Assembly (NCBI GenBank): GCA_049487715.1
Contig: CP150584.1
Coordinates: forward strand, 310,001-374,000
Reading direction: 5' to 3'
From: Pycnococcus provasolii
Lineage: Eukaryota > Chlorophyta > Pseudoscourfieldiophyceae > Pseudoscourfieldiales
DNA length: 64,000 nucleotides
The translations under genes and the position numbers were made by a program. This document shows positions 7,726 to 16,805 of this stretch, in pieces. The first letter of the stretch is position 1; the number at the start of each line of letters is the position of its first letter. Below the pieces are notes generated by a model, which was not told the origin of the DNA, ran no database searches, and worked only from the letters and a program-made list of their open reading frames with translations.

Positions 7726-10293
7726 TTACTTGTAGTCGCCGCACGCATTCTTAAGCAGCTTGTGGAACTTCGAGTAGTCAATCTCAATCGCACCTTGGTG
7801 GTGAACCTGCTTCTTTGGTGAGTTCTCGAATTGCTGTATGAATTTTCCTCTTGCAGCACTTGCAGCACTTGCTTGTAATGGAGGCACGACGACAGGCGCG
7901 AAAGTTGCGCCGAACGCCAAGTTCGTACCTGCACGATACACCTTGTGTGTCACCACCATATTGCCTGTCGCATAGCACGTGCCCTCCACACTCACAACCA
8001 CCTCCGCGCCCAAAGAAACCAAGTCCGTCTCGTCCAAACCAAACAAAGGACTCGACTCGTCAATGACGTGCTCGGCAACACTTGGCAACCACAAAAACAA
8101 ACGGTCGCGACCGCTCGAGTACCCCAAGTCAAGCTCGGTCTCTGTATAGCACTCTTCGGCACCGCCGCTCGATACCGTACCAGCAAGACTCGACGAACTC
8201 GCGGAACCTGGCAAGCGCGTCGACGAACGAGAACCTGACGACCTGTCGAAGCAGTACAGAAGGGCACGCGCTCGCGCGTCGAGCACCTGATTGCGGTACA
8301 CATCCGCGACGCGAAACGCAAACACGCGACGGCCATCCGCGCGACGGTGGATGACGGCAAAGTCGCTGACGATCACCGTCTTCTCACGAACGAGAGGCGG
8401 GGGGATCGCGGAATGTTTGCTGCTGTTCAACCACCAGAGATGCTGCTGCTGACGTTCCTCCACCACCGACAGCGACGACGAACCACCACGTTCCTCAGAA
8501 CCAACCGCCGCCGACGCCTTTCGCGACGACGACGAAGACGACGACGGCTGTCGCGTCAACACCTTATCCGTCGTTTTCTTGGAAATCAGCTCTGACAGCT
8601 TGTCACCCATGCACGGGTACACGTGGTGGAATCGCGAAAAGTCGACGACGTCACGTAATCTGCCGTTCTCGCCGTGTTTCAGTGCAGCCGCATCGCCCGC
8701 GGGGTACACAATCGTGGCAAAGACGTGGTTCCACATCATCTCGTGTGCCAAGTAGCTCTGAGAAAGCACGAATGTACCACCGGTCGTGGACAGAATTCCC
8801 TCGAAGGTGACAACAATCTCCGCACGAAGCGCCTCGAGGCTGCTCCGCGTGTGGCCGAACAAAGGCGACCGCTCGTCGATGACGTGCTCGAGCTTCACCG
8901 GTAAAATGAGACAGATCTGTATGCCAGGCTCGCCGCCGCTGTCGTAGCCAATGTTGAGCTCTTGGCATCGGTACGGGCACAACTCGCCCTCGGTAGTGGC
9001 GTACGAATCCCACGTGAATAGGTACGCACGAACTTTCGGCTCGCTTAGCGTCGATCGGCTGCTCGCAGCTCGCAAGTCGGCGATGCGGAACATGAGCTTG
9101 AGAACCCCGTCACTTCGCGCAATTACGCACTTGTCAGAGATGCAGATGGACCGCGCTCTCTGATTGGGATTGGACACACGCACGAACACGAGACCTAGCA
9201 TGATCGCATCGACGAGCAAGCCGACAAGGGACTGCGCCCATAGAAGGAAAGATGCCCACCCACAGGATGGCTGGCTGGAGAGGATCCCAACGTCGCCATA
9301 TCCGATCGTCTGCTGCGTCGCCACGCTGAACACGAACATGATGTTAAAGCGTTGCCAGCTTGGCCAACGACTCACGTCTACATCCTCACCGCTGATGACA
9401 TCGCGACTTCCGATTGTTGATGATGTCGTCTGCGGATTGTTGGTGCTGCCGAGGTTGTTGCTGAAGTACAAACAATGAGGTGCCGCTTTTAGCAGCACCC
9501 ACCACAAAAGAGCGAACACGATCCACGTGACGCTGTACATCAGGCACACGAACAAAATGAGCCGAAACCAGTGAGCTGACACGATGCTCGTGAACGGGTC
9601 ATGCAGTAACAGCTCTATTTTTCGCACACCTACGTACTTGACACGATTACGACCCTCCTCGTACAACAACCGTGGCTTGTTTGCGTTGTAATTGTTCGTA
9701 TCATTGCTGAGGTTGTGGCTGTTGTTGTGATCGTGGCCACCGTCACCACGGCATCGTAGCACGCTGCCCAGTGCTCTACTGAACGACCAATGTTTCCGAT
9801 TGTGCCGATCCTGCTGCTGCTGCTGCTGCCGCTGGTATGATGAAGGTTGCTGCTGTAAAGGGTGTGGTGATGGTGATAGTGCGCTAGTACTACGAGGCAA
9901 CATCGCGGCAGTAATGATCTCGTCAGGATCCTCCATGAAAGTCACCGTTGACATGGACCTCCTCGCGGTGTCCGCGTCGTCAACATCGCCACCACCACCG
10001 CTTCCGTAGGAGCTGCTCGTTGCACCCTTCACGGCGTGTGGTACATCAATGCCCACGGGCGAGTCAGGGCTCTCAAGCATCGACGACTGCGTGCCCTGCG
10101 CAATGGACGTGCGCGCGTATTCGTCCAGCATTTGGGCTGACGACGAATCGTCGGTACCAGACGCCTGCTGCTGTCGCTGCATCTGCCGCTGCTGCATGCG
10201 CATACGCATAAGGTCGCCCGCAGCAGACTCCGCGGCGGAAGCTGCATCCTGGTAGAGCGACGTGCTGTGACGCGGGAGCGAATGATCCGCCAT
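7726..10293 (-). CDS. Inward-rectifier (Kir-like) K+ channel with two tandem cytoplasmic domains
   Basis: An 855-residue protein. A long low-complexity N-terminus (1-220, Gln/Ser-rich) leads to a Kir core. TM1 is at about 244-266, the pore helix and selectivity filter are TQQTIGYGD (326-334), and TM2 is at about 348-371. The immunoglobulin-like cytoplasmic domain (about 384-560) carries LEHVIDERSPLFG and ends with DFSRFHHVYP. A second cytoplasmic domain follows at about 635-845 with the same landmarks (AEHVIDESSPLFG, VVVSVEGT, IDYSKFHK) but no second pore. Kir channels are tetramers passing K+ inward; the cytoplasmic domains form the gate and ligand-binding vestibule. The filter ends in GYGD, as in prokaryotic KirBac channels. 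The duplicated domain is unusual. A GGGGTTT motif lies 58-69 bases upstream of the start. Confidence 0.88.
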   Translation of the reverse strand: MADHSLPRHSTSLYQDAASAAESAAGDLMRMRMQQRQMQRQQQASGTDDSSSAQMLDEYARTSIAQGTQSSMLESPDSPVGIDVPHAVKGATSSSYGSGGGGDVDDADTARRSMSTVTFMEDPDEIITAAMLPRSTSALSPSPHPLQQQPSSYQRQQQQQQDRHNRKHWSFSRALGSVLRCRGDGGHDHNNSHNLSNDTNNYNANKPRLLYEEGRNRVKYVGVRKIELLLHDPFTSIVSAHWFRLILFVCLMYSVTWIVFALLWWVLLKAAPHCLYFSNNLGSTNNPQTTSSTIGSRDVISGEDVDVSRWPSWQRFNIMFVFSVATQQTIGYGDVGILSSQPSCGWASFLLWAQSLVGLLVDAIMLGLVFVRVSNPNQRARSICISDKCVIARSDGVLKLMFRIADLRAASSRSTLSEPKVRAYLFTWDSYATTEGELCPYRCQELNIGYDSGGEPGIQICLILPVKLEHVIDERSPLFGHTRSSLEALRAEIVVTFEGILSTTGGTFVLSQSYLAHEMMWNHVFATIVYPAGDAAALKHGENGRLRDVVDFSRFHHVYPCMGDKLSELISKKTTDKVLTRQPSSSSSSSRKASAAVGSEERGGSSSLSVVEERQQQHLWWLNSSKHSAIPPPLVREKTVIVSDFAVIHRRADGRRVFAFRVADVYRNQVLDARARALLYCFDRSSGSRSSTRLPGSASSSSLAGTVSSGGAEECYTETELDLGYSSGRDRLFLWLPSVAEHVIDESSPLFGLDETDLVSLGAEVVVSVEGTCYATGNMVVTHKVYRAGTNLAFGATFAPVVVPPLQASAASAARGKFIQQFENSPKKQVHHQGAIEIDYSKFHKLLKNACGDYK

Positions 10294-10424
10294 TGACTTC
10301 CAAGGACGAAATCGAATTTATGGAAAGGATAAAGTTGGAGATGATGAAATCGAAAACCCCGACAAGGATGTTTTTTTGGTGAACAGTCGAATTTTTTACT
10401 TTTCCATTCCTGAATAATAATGAA

Positions 10425-12623
10425 TCAGCGCCGGGGCGGTGCGTCGTTCGCATCTGGTGCTTGTGCTTCGGCGAACAGAAGCTTGAAGCACGACAGGAAT
10501 GCGTCGCTTGCCTCGCTCATAAACGCTTCCACCATCGGCGAAATCTCGTCGTAGACAGATTGTAGCTTGTTCACCACTGGCTGCGTCGAGTTCACAATCA
10601 TCGGCCAGATGTGCTCCGTGACGACCGTGCAGAAGTCCGCCCAAAAGACACGCGCGGCCTGCGCTGCCACAGCTGCCCACTCGCGTACACGCCCCCCCGC
10701 AACTTGTGCAAATTCAGCGATTCGCTCCTTCGCCACTTGGCTGAACTCGACGAAGCGCTCCTTCGCCACTTGGACTAGCTTTTCGGACAGGTCAGCAACA
10801 ACGAGCCATGTTGCCATAGCACGTTCTTGTGCTGTCAGAGACTCTTTGTAGGGACTTGCGTTTTTGCGCGCTCGCTTCTTCGCCGTCGCGGGCTTCAACG
10901 TAACCGAGTTGGCAGCCTCCGACGCGCGCAGTGCGCCGTCGTACTGCATCGTTGCCGTTGCCGCCGCCGTCTGCACCTTCGTGCGCACCAGCTGTGCAGA
11001 TTCTGGGCGAATGACTGCAAGTCCGCCGTACGCCGCCGCGCCTAGAGCCGCGCTCGTCACCGCAAGACGTGCAAGCACACCCGCCACATTCATGGATCCT
11101 TCGCTTGAGGGCGTGTGCGAACTTGGCGGTGTTGATGTCGACAAGGACTTTGCCATGCTCTCCGTCTCAGCTTTTGCTTTTGCATAAGCATCGTCAGCTT
11201 CGGCACTTGCCTTTGCCTCTGCGTCCGTCATGACCTTCGCCTCCTTTGCCTTGGCCTCTGCGTCCGCCTTGGCCTTCGCCTCCTTTGCCTTGGCCTCTGC
11301 GTCCGCCTTGGCCTTCGCCTCTGCGTCCGCCTTCGCCTTCACCTCTGCGTCCGCCTTCGCCTTCGCCTCTGCATCCGCCTTGGCCTTCGCCTCTGCGTCC
11401 GCCTTCGCCTTTGCCTCCTTTGCCTTGGCCTCTGCGTCCGCCTTGGCCTTCGCCTCCTTTGCCTTTGCCTCTGCGTCCGCCTTTGCCTTTGCCTCCGCGT
11501 CCGCCTTGGCTTTCGCCTCCGCCTTGGCCTTCGCCTCCGCGTCCGCCTTGGCCTTCGCCTCCGCGTCCGCCTTGGCCTCTGCGTCCGCCTTGGCCTTCGC
11601 CTCTGCGTCCTCGTTTGCCTTGACTGCCGATTCTGTCTCCGCATTTCGCTTTGCAGCTTCAGCAGCCTTTTCCTGCACAAGGCGCGTTGCCTCATCCGCC
11701 TTCGCCTTCGCCTCTGCGTCCGCTTTCGCCTTGGCTTCAGCCTCCTCCTCAGCCTCCGTGGCAGAAGGCACTGGATTTGTAGGCTGTGGCAGTGGCACTG
11801 TGGTATCTCGGAACTTGGGCCCTTCGGCTTCGTCCTTCGGCACGACCTTCACGTCGTCGTCTTCCTCCGGCAGGGCACCATTCTTCTCCAGCTCTACGTA
11901 CGCGTACGCGCCACCTGCAGCGAGTATTCCAACTGAGGCAATGGTGGCGTACGCGTTTCCGGAAGACGTCGTTTCCCTCTGCTCAGGCATCGTCGGCTGT
12001 GGTGGCGGTGTCGCCGTCGTCTCCTCGACGCCCGTCGTCGTCGGTGGCTCAGGCGTCGTGGGAGGTGGCGTCGGTGGTGGTGGTGGTGGTGGCGGCGGCG
12101 GCGGCGGCGGCGTTTCAGCGCTGGGCGTCATGGCCCCGCCCCTCGCCTGCCTCACCTCATCCAAGATCTGCGCGTACGGCTTCGCTCGCGCGGGTCCTGC
12201 GCCGACGACGAGCGCCGCGGATGCCGCCGTTCCGACGATCGTCGAGCGGCGCAGTGTGGCCGATCCTTTTTCTTCAGGAGGTTTTTTCTCGTCATCTTCC
12301 GACGCAGTTGTGTGTGCGTGTCGCGTGCGCGTGCTCGAGGCTGCTATATCACGCAGAGATGATGATGAGGAGGAGGAGTGCAGAGAGGACGAAGATTTTT
12401 TTCTCGCAGATTGCCGCGGCGCCTTAGACGTCTCCACGGAGAAGTCGTCATCACCTGGAGACACATGAGGAACACCAGCGTGCCGAGATGCTGCTGCTGT
12501 GCTCCTCCTCCTCGTCAACATTGATGTTGAGCGCAAGTCGAGCGCATGAGAGCCTGTGAGCCTTCCATGAGAAGGGCGAGCACCACGGGAGGGTTGGCCA
12601 ACACAAGAATTGGAGGCGGACAT
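10425..12623 (-). CDS. Ala/Lys-rich coiled-coil protein with a thylakoid-type Tat signal
   Basis: Read from the ATG at 12623 (732 residues); an ATG at 12521 is also possible. The Ser/Arg-rich N-terminus resembles a plastid transit peptide. It is followed by a twin-arginine signal: RRS (nt 12246-12251), a hydrophobic stretch TIVGTAASAALVVGAG and an ARA cleavage motif before KPYAQILDEV. This is the shape of a bipartite signal for the thylakoid lumen via Tat. A polyproline run (nt about 12069-12114), a hydrophobic helix (YATIASVGILAAGGAY) and a long coiled coil of KADAEAKAK units (nt about 11160-11740) follow. A second hydrophobic helix (nt about 11010-11075) and an amphipathic C-terminus complete it. 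No enzymatic domain was seen. A lumen tether or structural role is only inference; a mitochondrial or plasma-membrane protein is an alternative. The gene is tandem with the K+ channel, 131 bases upstream of it. Confidence 0.6.
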   Translation of the reverse strand: MSASNSCVGQPSRGARPSHGRLTGSHALDLRSTSMLTRRRSTAAASRHAGVPHVSPGDDDFSVETSKAPRQSARKKSSSSLHSSSSSSSLRDIAASSTRTRHAHTTASEDDEKKPPEEKGSATLRRSTIVGTAASAALVVGAGPARAKPYAQILDEVRQARGGAMTPSAETPPPPPPPPPPPPPTPPPTTPEPPTTTGVEETTATPPPQPTMPEQRETTSSGNAYATIASVGILAAGGAYAYVELEKNGALPEEDDDVKVVPKDEAEGPKFRDTTVPLPQPTNPVPSATEAEEEAEAKAKADAEAKAKADEATRLVQEKAAEAAKRNAETESAVKANEDAEAKAKADAEAKADAEAKAKADAEAKAKAEAKAKADAEAKAKADAEAKAKEAKAKADAEAKAKEAKAKADAEAKAKADAEAKAKADAEVKAKADAEAKAKADAEAKAKEAKAKADAEAKAKEAKVMTDAEAKASAEADDAYAKAKAETESMAKSLSTSTPPSSHTPSSEGSMNVAGVLARLAVTSAALGAAAYGGLAVIRPESAQLVRTKVQTAAATATMQYDGALRASEAANSVTLKPATAKKRARKNASPYKESLTAQERAMATWLVVADLSEKLVQVAKERFVEFSQVAKERIAEFAQVAGGRVREWAAVAAQAARVFWADFCTVVTEHIWPMIVNSTQPVVNKLQSVYDEISPMVEAFMSEASDAFLSCFKLLFAEAQAPDANDAPPRR
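11160..11740 (-). repeat. Coding repeat, K-A-D-A-E-A-K-A units
   Basis: Short tandem units encode a strongly helical Ala/Lys/Glu coiled coil. The complementary strand is also open for 412 codons because the repeat lacks stops; that frame is not a gene. Confidence 0.8.
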
Positions 12624-13277
12624 GAGCCTCGCAAAGCTTTGGTTCGCCCAGCTTTGGATTTTGAGCCTCCCTCCGTGAGCTTCGCCCCAGTGGGGGGAGA
12701 CAGCGTTCGAGGGGTGCGTTCGAGGCACCGGTTATGCGGGGGCAAATTTCCAACGAGGACCCCCTTGGTAGAAATAATTTCCCGCCCCCCGGATCGTCAA
12801 AAAATATGGTCTCAATTAATGGGACGCAATGCTTTTGGCGGAGGAAAGAGGTATCCCCACCTCCCACGCAAAACGCCGGTCTGGAGATGCCGACCTGATC
12901 CAACGTTGGGGGCAAAAATGTGGGCCTGGGGGGAGTAGGGTTAGGGTTTAAGGTTAGGGCTAGGGTTAGAAGTTCGGGTTCGGGTTAGGGTTAGGGTTAG
13001 GGTTCGGGTTAGGTCCTCCTCCCCTCTGTTTCTTTGGTTTGTTCCCTGGAAAACGACGCGTGGAGCGTGGAAAAGCCTCACTATGGATAGGAGAGTTTGT
13101 CACACAAACATACACTAAGGAAGTTGTTACTAATGTATGTCGTCGGCGCAACAAAGTCCCCAAGAGATCTATAGGGTATCATTAAGTGGTGGTTGGTGGT
13201 GCAGCTGCTGTCCTCCTCCTCCTCCTCCTCATCCTCATCATCATCCTATTCAGGCGGCGTCATCATCGGATCCAATC
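12624..13277. promoter_or_regulatory. Divergent intergenic region with telomere-like tract
   Basis: A 654-base region between the coiled-coil gene and the FUSC-like gene. Its main feature is the telomere-like tract at about 12936-13013. The stretch 12600-12900 has no convincing coding frame. 13137-13277 is open in frame with the FUSC-like gene but is dominated by CCT/CAT simple repeats. Confidence 0.45.
12936..13013 (+). repeat. Interstitial telomere-like repeats (TTAGGG / TTCGGG variants)
   Basis: About ten degenerate units: GTTAGGG, GTTTAAGGTTAGGG, GTTCGGG and similar. They lie 265 bases upstream of the FUSC-like start codon, in a gene-dense region, so this is an internal tract rather than a chromosome end. 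Confidence 0.75.
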
Positions 13278-16200
13278 ATGAGTCAGTATCATCAGCGCGG
13301 TGGGGGTGGTGCTCGTGATGATGAGGAGGATGCACCGCGTCGGTCAGGGTGTCGACTCCTCATGATGAACATACGCGCGCGCGCCGAGCCTCTCGGGGTA
13401 GCTGCTAGACTCGTCGTCATCGCGGGTGCATTCGTCGCGCTCGACACGATGAGCGCCCTGCACTGGCACCGACACTGGATTCCTAACGTACCAAATAACA
13501 GCAGCAGCAGCAGCATCACGACGGACACGCCGCCGCCGGCGACGCAAATGCTTGGAGCACTCGTCTTGATTGCATTCGATGGCGTCGACGGATCTCTCGG
13601 TGCAACAGTGCGACGAGCTTACGACGTAGTCGCAGGTTCCATCTATGCCGCCGTGGTCAGCTCCATCGCAATTGCCGCGGCGGGATCGTACCATCCCGCG
13701 GTGGCTGCCGTGTACTTCGTCACCCTCGCGATCGCGGGAGGCGTCGCCGCTTACTCTCCCGCACCCGTCGCAGCAAAGCAGGCGTCGCTCGCACTGCTCG
13801 CCGCGAGCCTCTCCCGCGCGGCGACGGGGGCACTCACGAAAAGCACCATCGCCGATGCAGCATTTGGCTGGCGTCTCGTTGCTGTCGCATTACTAGCCGC
13901 GGCGCTCGCTCTCTTTGCCGCGTTTATACCCCTGATCTTCTGCAGCATCTGCGATGGACGTGCCGTCTATCGCATCCGAGCAGCCATGCAGGCGGAAATC
14001 GCTGATCATGCGCGCATCATTGCCGCCACCGCGGCAGCTGCCGCCGATCCCGAGCCAAATTCTTCCACTGATGATGACGGCAACGACAATGACGACGACG
14101 AGGATCACGCGTCGACGACTCAGCAGCGTGATGATACCACCCCACGAAGAAAAAGAACAGCAAAACATTTCTCTGCAGTCGCGCGAGTGTATGCGCGTCG
14201 AAGAGCTGCCGTTGCCGCGAGCGAGGCGGATGCTCGAATGTGGACACGGGCTGCGGAAGTGCGCAGATTGCTTGGTTGTGCGAGCATGGAACCACGTGTT
14301 CCCAATGCGATGAGACAGCTCCGCTGGCTTGCTGGAGCGCTCGATGCGGCGCGATGGCCCCTATCTGCGGCGGTGGCTGATGCCTGCGTTTCGGAATCTG
14401 CCGCGCGAGCCCTCGTGCTTGCACGCGTGGGAGAGGCGCGGGGGGAACCCAGCGCCGCACACATGCTCGCCATGCATCCGGTGATTGACGAAAATGTCCC
14501 AGACAGCTGCTTGTGCAGGCTTCCCGTTGCATTCCATGACACCGTCGAGCTTTCACCTACGGTGTCGCATCTTCTCGCGAGTGTCTGGCAGGCGAACCTC
14601 ACGCTGCTAGCATCTGCGGGATGCGCGATCGATGATGACGTGCCCATACCACTTGCACCGTGGGTGCGCATTGCCCCATCCTGGACTTCAACAGAGGCGC
14701 CATATACTCCGCAACCAAACCCGCCCTCGCCGGAGGCTAGCAGTGAGGAGGCGGCATCGACGGCGATGACACAGTCGCCGTCGTTCTGCCAACGCATGAC
14801 GCGCGAAGGTGCTAGGCAGCAGCTCCAAGAAGCATGCAAGGCACTTGACGGTGCGAATGCCGAAGGTGCACCGAGCGGTGCAGCATTTCGATTGAGCCTT
14901 CTGCTCTACGCACGAACGATTCTAGCAGGACTAAATACCGCACGTGCCACATCCTTTCTGACGACTCACGGAACGACATCGGCGCATGTCAAGCGCGGAC
15001 GTGGACCCTGCGCCTGCATAAGAGGATCAGCCGAGCTTTGGATGCAGCACTTTGGTCGTGGGTGGGACGGATTTGCCGGCGCCGTGGCATGGATGGTGAA
15101 AACCGCATACGGCATGCTGAAATGGTGGGTAGATCGCATGGCCGGTCGGCATACCGAAACTTCTCCGTGCAATTCTCGCGTGTCGGTGTCGGGTGGTGGC
15201 GGCGTCGGCAGGAGGAGGAACTCCGCCACCATCACTCCCAATCGAAGCCTCGGCGTGTCACATGCAAGACTCTGGCACGCCGTGCGCATAGGTGGCGCGG
15301 TGACGTGCGCAAGTCTGCTCGGATGCTTCGTGCCAGGACCTGGGCAGGCAAGTGCACTTGCACCGATCTTCGTAGGTTTCATTCTCATCGGCAATGCCGA
15401 GGAGCGTCCACGAAAGGTAAATGAGCAGGACGACGACGCACCCGCGCCCCTTCGGGGGTCCGCCTCGCCGCCATTCGCGCCTCAGCCTAGATATGGTCCG
15501 CTCGCAGATCGATCTCTCGCATTTGCTCCGCCAAGCAATGCGGCAACAATCGACCGCGTGGCTGGCGTGCTTCTGGCCGCCGGCGTGCCCGGTGTGCTGC
15601 ATGCCCTATGCTTTTTCGGCAACGGGAATTTGCATGCCCCCGTGCGTACGGCAATTTTCGCGTCCACGTTGGTGATATGGCTGACGATGTTACAGTACAT
15701 TCAGGTGGCTGCTCGCGATTGCTTTCATCCAACAAGCATACGGGTACTGCAAGCTGATGCTCCGGGCACCGACAGCACACGTCGCAAGGGTAAGGAGGGT
15801 GCGCTTCTGGGAGATGCCAGCTTTCGACTACTGTATGCCGGAGAGGCTGCCCTCGTGGCATCACCGCTGTCGTTGAGCATTCTCGCGTGGGATGCAACTC
15901 GTATCCCTCCATCGCTCGCGTTGGCAGCACAGGCGGTGCTCGCGGCTCTCACGATGTCGGTTGCCGAGCTTCTCATTCGACGCCGCGCATCGGACCTTTG
16001 GCGACGCGCCATGTCGGTGAGCCTGAGAAGGCTAGCACGTGCCGCCGCGACGGCTGCTGAGGCGCTTGCGCCCGCGCCACCGCCTGCCCTGGCGTCGCAG
16101 TCAGCGCTCCTGCCATCGAAGACTTGGTATGGATCCCAAGTGAGGTGGCTGTTTCAGGCGAACGTTCCCAAGGCACGCGAAGGTTCGACAAGCGCGAATC

Positions 16201-16805
16201 CCAGCGACACGCGCGTGCAGCAGTGGCTCGACGAGGCATTTGGCGAGGCACATCCAGCGGATGTCGAAGCTCCTGCTCACAGGCGGCCGAATGCACCTTC
16301 CATTGCTAAGGCGACGGCGGCCGTTGACGAGCTGCTTCGTACGCTCCCACCTCTTCGGCGTGACCGTGCACGTCTGCAGGCTGTGCTCGAGCACGCGAGC
16401 GCGGAGGGTGGGTCTGCGGCTGCAAGTTTGCCTCGGTGGCAGCGTCTCCTCGTCGCCGTCGAGCGGATGCAAGACGCGTGCGCACTTGCGGCGCTGAGCA
16501 TAGACCAGCGGATCGCTCTCACGCATACGTCGGTTCGCTCTTCCGCTGGCACGACCTTCAGCGCGGACCCTGCCGCCGCTGCGGTGTTCATGCACGCGTC
16601 GACGTGCGCTCACGCAGCCGCATCCCACGTCGAGAATTCAGCGTACTTCACGCCTTCCCCCGCCGTGCGTCGCACGGACGCCGCTGCCGCCGCCGACGCC
16701 TTGCTGGGTCGCCGTTCGTCTGACGACGCGGATGCGAGTGTGTCTGTCGCCGCCGTTCGTTGGTGCGCGGCTGCTTCCGAGGCGGAGCACGCGCACGTCA
16801 GCTAA
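13278..16805 (+). CDS. FUSC / aromatic-acid-exporter-like membrane protein
   Basis: A 1175-residue protein from the ATG at 13278. An in-frame ATG at 13137 would add 47 residues encoded by simple repeats, so the later start is preferred. Two membrane blocks are visible. The first (nt about 13390-13960) has several helices including LIAFDGVDGSLGATVRRAYD and a run of Ala/Val-rich segments. The second (nt about 15270-16010) has SLLGCFVPGPGQASALAPIF, FASTLVIWLTML and SILAW/LAAQAVLAAL helices. Two helical bundles with long hydrophilic segments between and after them fit the FUSC/ALMT/ArAE superfamily, which includes plant and fungal efflux proteins for organic anions. The substrate cannot be inferred. 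The C-terminal 250 residues are helical and Ala-rich. TGTAA follows 35 bases after the stop. Confidence 0.5.
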   Translation: MSQYHQRGGGGARDDEEDAPRRSGCRLLMMNIRARAEPLGVAARLVVIAGAFVALDTMSALHWHRHWIPNVPNNSSSSSITTDTPPPATQMLGALVLIAFDGVDGSLGATVRRAYDVVAGSIYAAVVSSIAIAAAGSYHPAVAAVYFVTLAIAGGVAAYSPAPVAAKQASLALLAASLSRAATGALTKSTIADAAFGWRLVAVALLAAALALFAAFIPLIFCSICDGRAVYRIRAAMQAEIADHARIIAATAAAAADPEPNSSTDDDGNDNDDDEDHASTTQQRDDTTPRRKRTAKHFSAVARVYARRRAAVAASEADARMWTRAAEVRRLLGCASMEPRVPNAMRQLRWLAGALDAARWPLSAAVADACVSESAARALVLARVGEARGEPSAAHMLAMHPVIDENVPDSCLCRLPVAFHDTVELSPTVSHLLASVWQANLTLLASAGCAIDDDVPIPLAPWVRIAPSWTSTEAPYTPQPNPPSPEASSEEAASTAMTQSPSFCQRMTREGARQQLQEACKALDGANAEGAPSGAAFRLSLLLYARTILAGLNTARATSFLTTHGTTSAHVKRGRGPCACIRGSAELWMQHFGRGWDGFAGAVAWMVKTAYGMLKWWVDRMAGRHTETSPCNSRVSVSGGGGVGRRRNSATITPNRSLGVSHARLWHAVRIGGAVTCASLLGCFVPGPGQASALAPIFVGFILIGNAEERPRKVNEQDDDAPAPLRGSASPPFAPQPRYGPLADRSLAFAPPSNAATIDRVAGVLLAAGVPGVLHALCFFGNGNLHAPVRTAIFASTLVIWLTMLQYIQVAARDCFHPTSIRVLQADAPGTDSTRRKGKEGALLGDASFRLLYAGEAALVASPLSLSILAWDATRIPPSLALAAQAVLAALTMSVAELLIRRRASDLWRRAMSVSLRRLARAAATAAEALAPAPPPALASQSALLPSKTWYGSQVRWLFQANVPKAREGSTSANPSDTRVQQWLDEAFGEAHPADVEAPAHRRPNAPSIAKATAAVDELLRTLPPLRRDRARLQAVLEHASAEGGSAAASLPRWQRLLVAVERMQDACALAALSIDQRIALTHTSVRSSAGTTFSADPAAAAVFMHASTCAHAAASHVENSAYFTPSPAVRRTDAAAAADALLGRRSSDDADASVSVAAVRWCAAASEAEHAHVS

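Noticed and set aside
11230-12468. 412-codon plus-strand frame of Ala/Ser/Phe
   Set aside because: Complement of the KADAEAKA coiled-coil repeat; low complexity and no start context.
12936-13013. True chromosome end
   Set aside because: Genes continue on both sides and the units are degenerate, so this is an internal tract.
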